Source: Saccharopolyspora soli (GTDB lineage: Bacteria; Actinomycetota; Actinomycetes; Mycobacteriales; Pseudonocardiaceae). Taken from it: 41,512 nucleotides of DNA. The stretch spans positions 1 to 41,512 of the forward strand of contig NZ_JALBWV010000070.1 of assembly GCF_022678645.1 (NCBI RefSeq), read 5' to 3'. Shown in pieces: positions 40,107 to 41,512 of this stretch. A model generated the notes under the pieces. It saw only the letters and a program-made list of their open reading frames with translations. It was not told where the DNA came from and made no database searches. Every line of letters starts with the position of its first letter. Within the stretch, counting starts at the first letter, position 1. A program made the position numbers and the translations under genes.

Positions 40107-40933
40107 ACGGCCCAAGGTCAAGGACACGACCCGAGGCGACGCAGCCGGGCGAAACGCAGCTGCGCGACCAACTGGCGAACTACACCGCGCGCACTGGAAT
40201 ACCACCAGCGGCTGACATCACCGGTACGGCGGCACCCGCCAGCCTGCTCAACGCGTTGACCCCGCCCGCCGCGGTGACTGAATTCCCCGCCCGTGGCGGG
40301 CATTTCCTCTATGCCTACGCACAGGCGGGCTTCCAGGTCATTCTGGTAGACGAGGACCCCGAGCTCCTCCGGATCGCTGTCGCTCGGGCCCGGCAAGCCG
40401 GAATCAGCGCCGCGCGACTGGACGCGGTCCGCGTGGCCGCGCCCGCTGTGCCTGACCTCCGTGCGGCGGATCTCGTGGTCGTCCCCAGTGGCGAACTGAA
40501 CCGGATGGCCGCAGCACGCCCGGTGTATGAGGTGCTGCGGGCACTGCGCCACGCGATGTCTCCCGGTGCCCGCTTGATCGCTCAGGTGCTCTGCCATGGG
40601 AATCCCGGTCCGTGGCACGACCCGACTCGATCCCCGATGGCCTGGTGCCAGGACCACGCCTTTACCGATCTCAGCGGTGAGCGCGTGGTCCGCTGGCGGC
40701 GGTACGACCAGCGCGGCGACCTCGTGTGGGTGGACTACCGATACACCAGCGCCGGCGGGCGAAAGAGCGAGACGTATCCGATGGCGCACCTGAAGCTGCG
40801 ACTGTTTACCGATCTCCTCCGCGCCGAAACGCGCCTGGCGGGTTTCACCGATGTCACCTTGGCCGCGGGGCACGGGACCTACAGCGAACTGGCGGCCACG
40901 GTTCCCGCAAATCGATCGCAGGACCCCGGGTGA
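40103..40933 (+). CDS. Class I SAM-dependent methyltransferase-like protein
   Basis: GTG 40103 (VNGPRSRTRPEATQPGE) overlaps the upstream stop; the frame is open to 39797 but that extension is not coding-like. The 276-aa protein has a Rossmann-like middle: FPARGGHFLYAYAQAGFQVI, VDEDPELLRIAVARARQAG, ADLVVVPSGELNRM and LRALRHAMSPGARLIAQVL, in the order of SAM-binding motifs I-IV though motif I is atypical. The tail (AHLKLRLFTDLLRAETRLAG) resembles the end of small-molecule methyltransferases. It is followed by a 59-aa gene. Confidence 0.65.
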   Translation: MNGPRSRTRPEATQPGETQLRDQLANYTARTGIPPAADITGTAAPASLLNALTPPAAVTEFPARGGHFLYAYAQAGFQVILVDEDPELLRIAVARARQAGISAARLDAVRVAAPAVPDLRAADLVVVPSGELNRMAAARPVYEVLRALRHAMSPGARLIAQVLCHGNPGPWHDPTRSPMAWCQDHAFTDLSGERVVRWRRYDQRGDLVWVDYRYTSAGGRKSETYPMAHLKLRLFTDLLRAETRLAGFTDVTLAAGHGTYSELAATVPANRSQDPG

Positions 40934-41065
40934 CAGGGCAGCCCCGAAGTTCACTGCCCGCCTGGACGCGCGCGGCGGTGCGGACGCACACCGCCGGAGA
41001 CCGCGGGCCCGGTGGCGATACCAGCACATCACGACAACGCTCAACACCACGAGGAAATACTCCAC

Positions 41066-41245
41066 ATGGATCTGACGAAGCTGGTCCCTCCCGTGCTCAA
41101 GATCAGCGCCGGAGCGATCAACCTCCCCGGAATCCGCCAGTACCGCTCCCCGCAACAGGCGGGCGCGGTTGTCATCGACGCCGTTGCCGCTGCTATCGGA
41201 GGCCTGGTCAGCACAGTGCTGTCAAACATGCGCTACAGCGCCTGA
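41066..41245 (+). CDS. 59-aa small protein
   Basis: ATG 41066 with GAGGAA nine bases upstream. Sequence starts MDLTKLVPPVLKISAGAINL, has a short PGIRQYRSPQQ turn, and a hydrophobic/Ala-Gly helix AVVIDAVAAAIGGLVSTVLS. No cysteines or signal peptide. It is amphipathic rather than a clear membrane span. It follows the methyltransferase by 132 bases and may share its transcript. Function unknown. Confidence 0.6.
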   Translation: MDLTKLVPPVLKISAGAINLPGIRQYRSPQQAGAVVIDAVAAAIGGLVSTVLSNMRYSA

Positions 41246-41422
41246 ATCCGGCGAACAACTCCACCAAGAACTGATTGAGGCACAGCCACCCATTGGTCAG
41301 CGGGGCCGGGGTTGGGCGCGGTGCAGTTAGCGCGCCCTACGGCCATCGCGACGATCCGGCCTCGAAGACCTGGCAAGACGTGATCCTGCCCCTCACGCCC
41401 TACCGACAAGGACTCAACGACC

Positions 41423-41512
41423 GTGAAGTTGACGGTTCTCGGCTGTTCCGGCAGCATGCCCGGTCCGGATTCGCCTTCTTCCGGGTACCTGCTGGAATCC
41501 GGTGGTACCCGC
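41423..41512 (+). CDS. Metallo-beta-lactamase-fold hydrolase, 3' partial
   Basis: GTG 41423 with AAGGA ten bases upstream. The visible 30 residues (VKLTVLGCSGSMPGPDSPSS, then GYLLES) are the conserved start of actinobacterial MBL-fold hydrolases related to RNase Z, normally ~250 aa. The metal-binding HxHxDH lies beyond the window. The gene usually sits with rph and rdgB, which would mark the return to core genome; that cannot be seen here. Confidence 0.75.
   Translation, partial: MKLTVLGCSGSMPGPDSPSSGYLLESGGTR

Noticed and set aside
1..41512. CRISPR arrays, rRNA and tRNA genes
   Set aside because: No regularly spaced repeats with unique spacers and no tRNA T-loop/acceptor pattern were seen on reading; short tRNA-like GC stretches did not fold convincingly. 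A tRNAscan run would settle this.

Overview
The window is high-GC DNA from an actinomycete. Lineage markers visible in the sequence are Lsr2-type nucleoid proteins, an RbpA-type RNA polymerase-binding protein, a complete conservon (histidine-kinase-like / roadblock / DUF742 / GTPase / two P450s), a PF04672 (DUF574) methyltransferase and an ATP-grasp RiPP pair. This content fits Streptomyces or Pseudonocardiaceae relatives; the family assignment is inference.

Layout. (1) 1-1.4 kb: the 3' part of an isopentenyl-diphosphate isomerase fused in frame to a complete cytochrome P450. (2) 1.8-17 kb: an accessory region rich in mobile and decaying genes. It holds a broken lsr2 beside a divergent Lsr2-like gene without the DNA-binding end, and a nucleoside deoxyribosyltransferase (NDT) gene split by a 2.34-kb insertion flanked by a 6-bp direct repeat and near-perfect 12-bp inverted repeats. 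It continues with two truncated recombinase/DUF6262 modules, a decayed TnsA-like gene, a nuclease flanked by three zinc-ribbon repeats on each side, and a tightly coupled module of two tyrosine recombinases, an XRE protein and an 810-aa protein with 16 CxxC motifs plus a recombinase-like domain. (3) 16.8-22.7 kb (minus strand): a probable nucleotide/ester-processing cluster with a RapZ C-terminal-domain protein, a damaged HIT protein, two endonuclease/exonuclease/phosphatase (EEP) enzymes, a CE15-like esterase, a small membrane protein and a HAD-Nudix fusion. HIT and NDT genes recur at 5.4-6.7 kb, so the two regions may share one pathway. (4) 22.9-27.7 kb (minus): two lipoproteins, a 51-aa coupled gene, a graspetide pair (precursor and ATP-grasp ligase) and a Cys-containing unknown. 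(5) 28-32 kb: two large cytoplasmic regulators with helical-repeat-like tails around a D-amino-acid oxidase. (6) 32.3-38.7 kb: a 45-aa secreted peptide, tandem hairpins, then a fully overlapping operon of PF04672 methyltransferase and cvnA-F. (7) 38.9-41.5 kb: a frameshifted rbpA paralogue, a second 45-aa secreted peptide, a hairpin with a C-rich repeat, a frameshifted unknown coupled to a methyltransferase, a 59-aa protein and the start of a metallo-beta-lactamase-fold hydrolase.

Several genes (lsr2, rbpA, the unknown at 39.7 kb, the TnsA-like gene) are broken by apparent single-base shifts. Two of these lie in G runs, so sequencing error cannot be excluded for them. The lsr2 in-frame stop, the insertion-split NDT gene and the truncated recombinases are not explained that way. 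All family calls come from reading motifs by eye; no database search was run.
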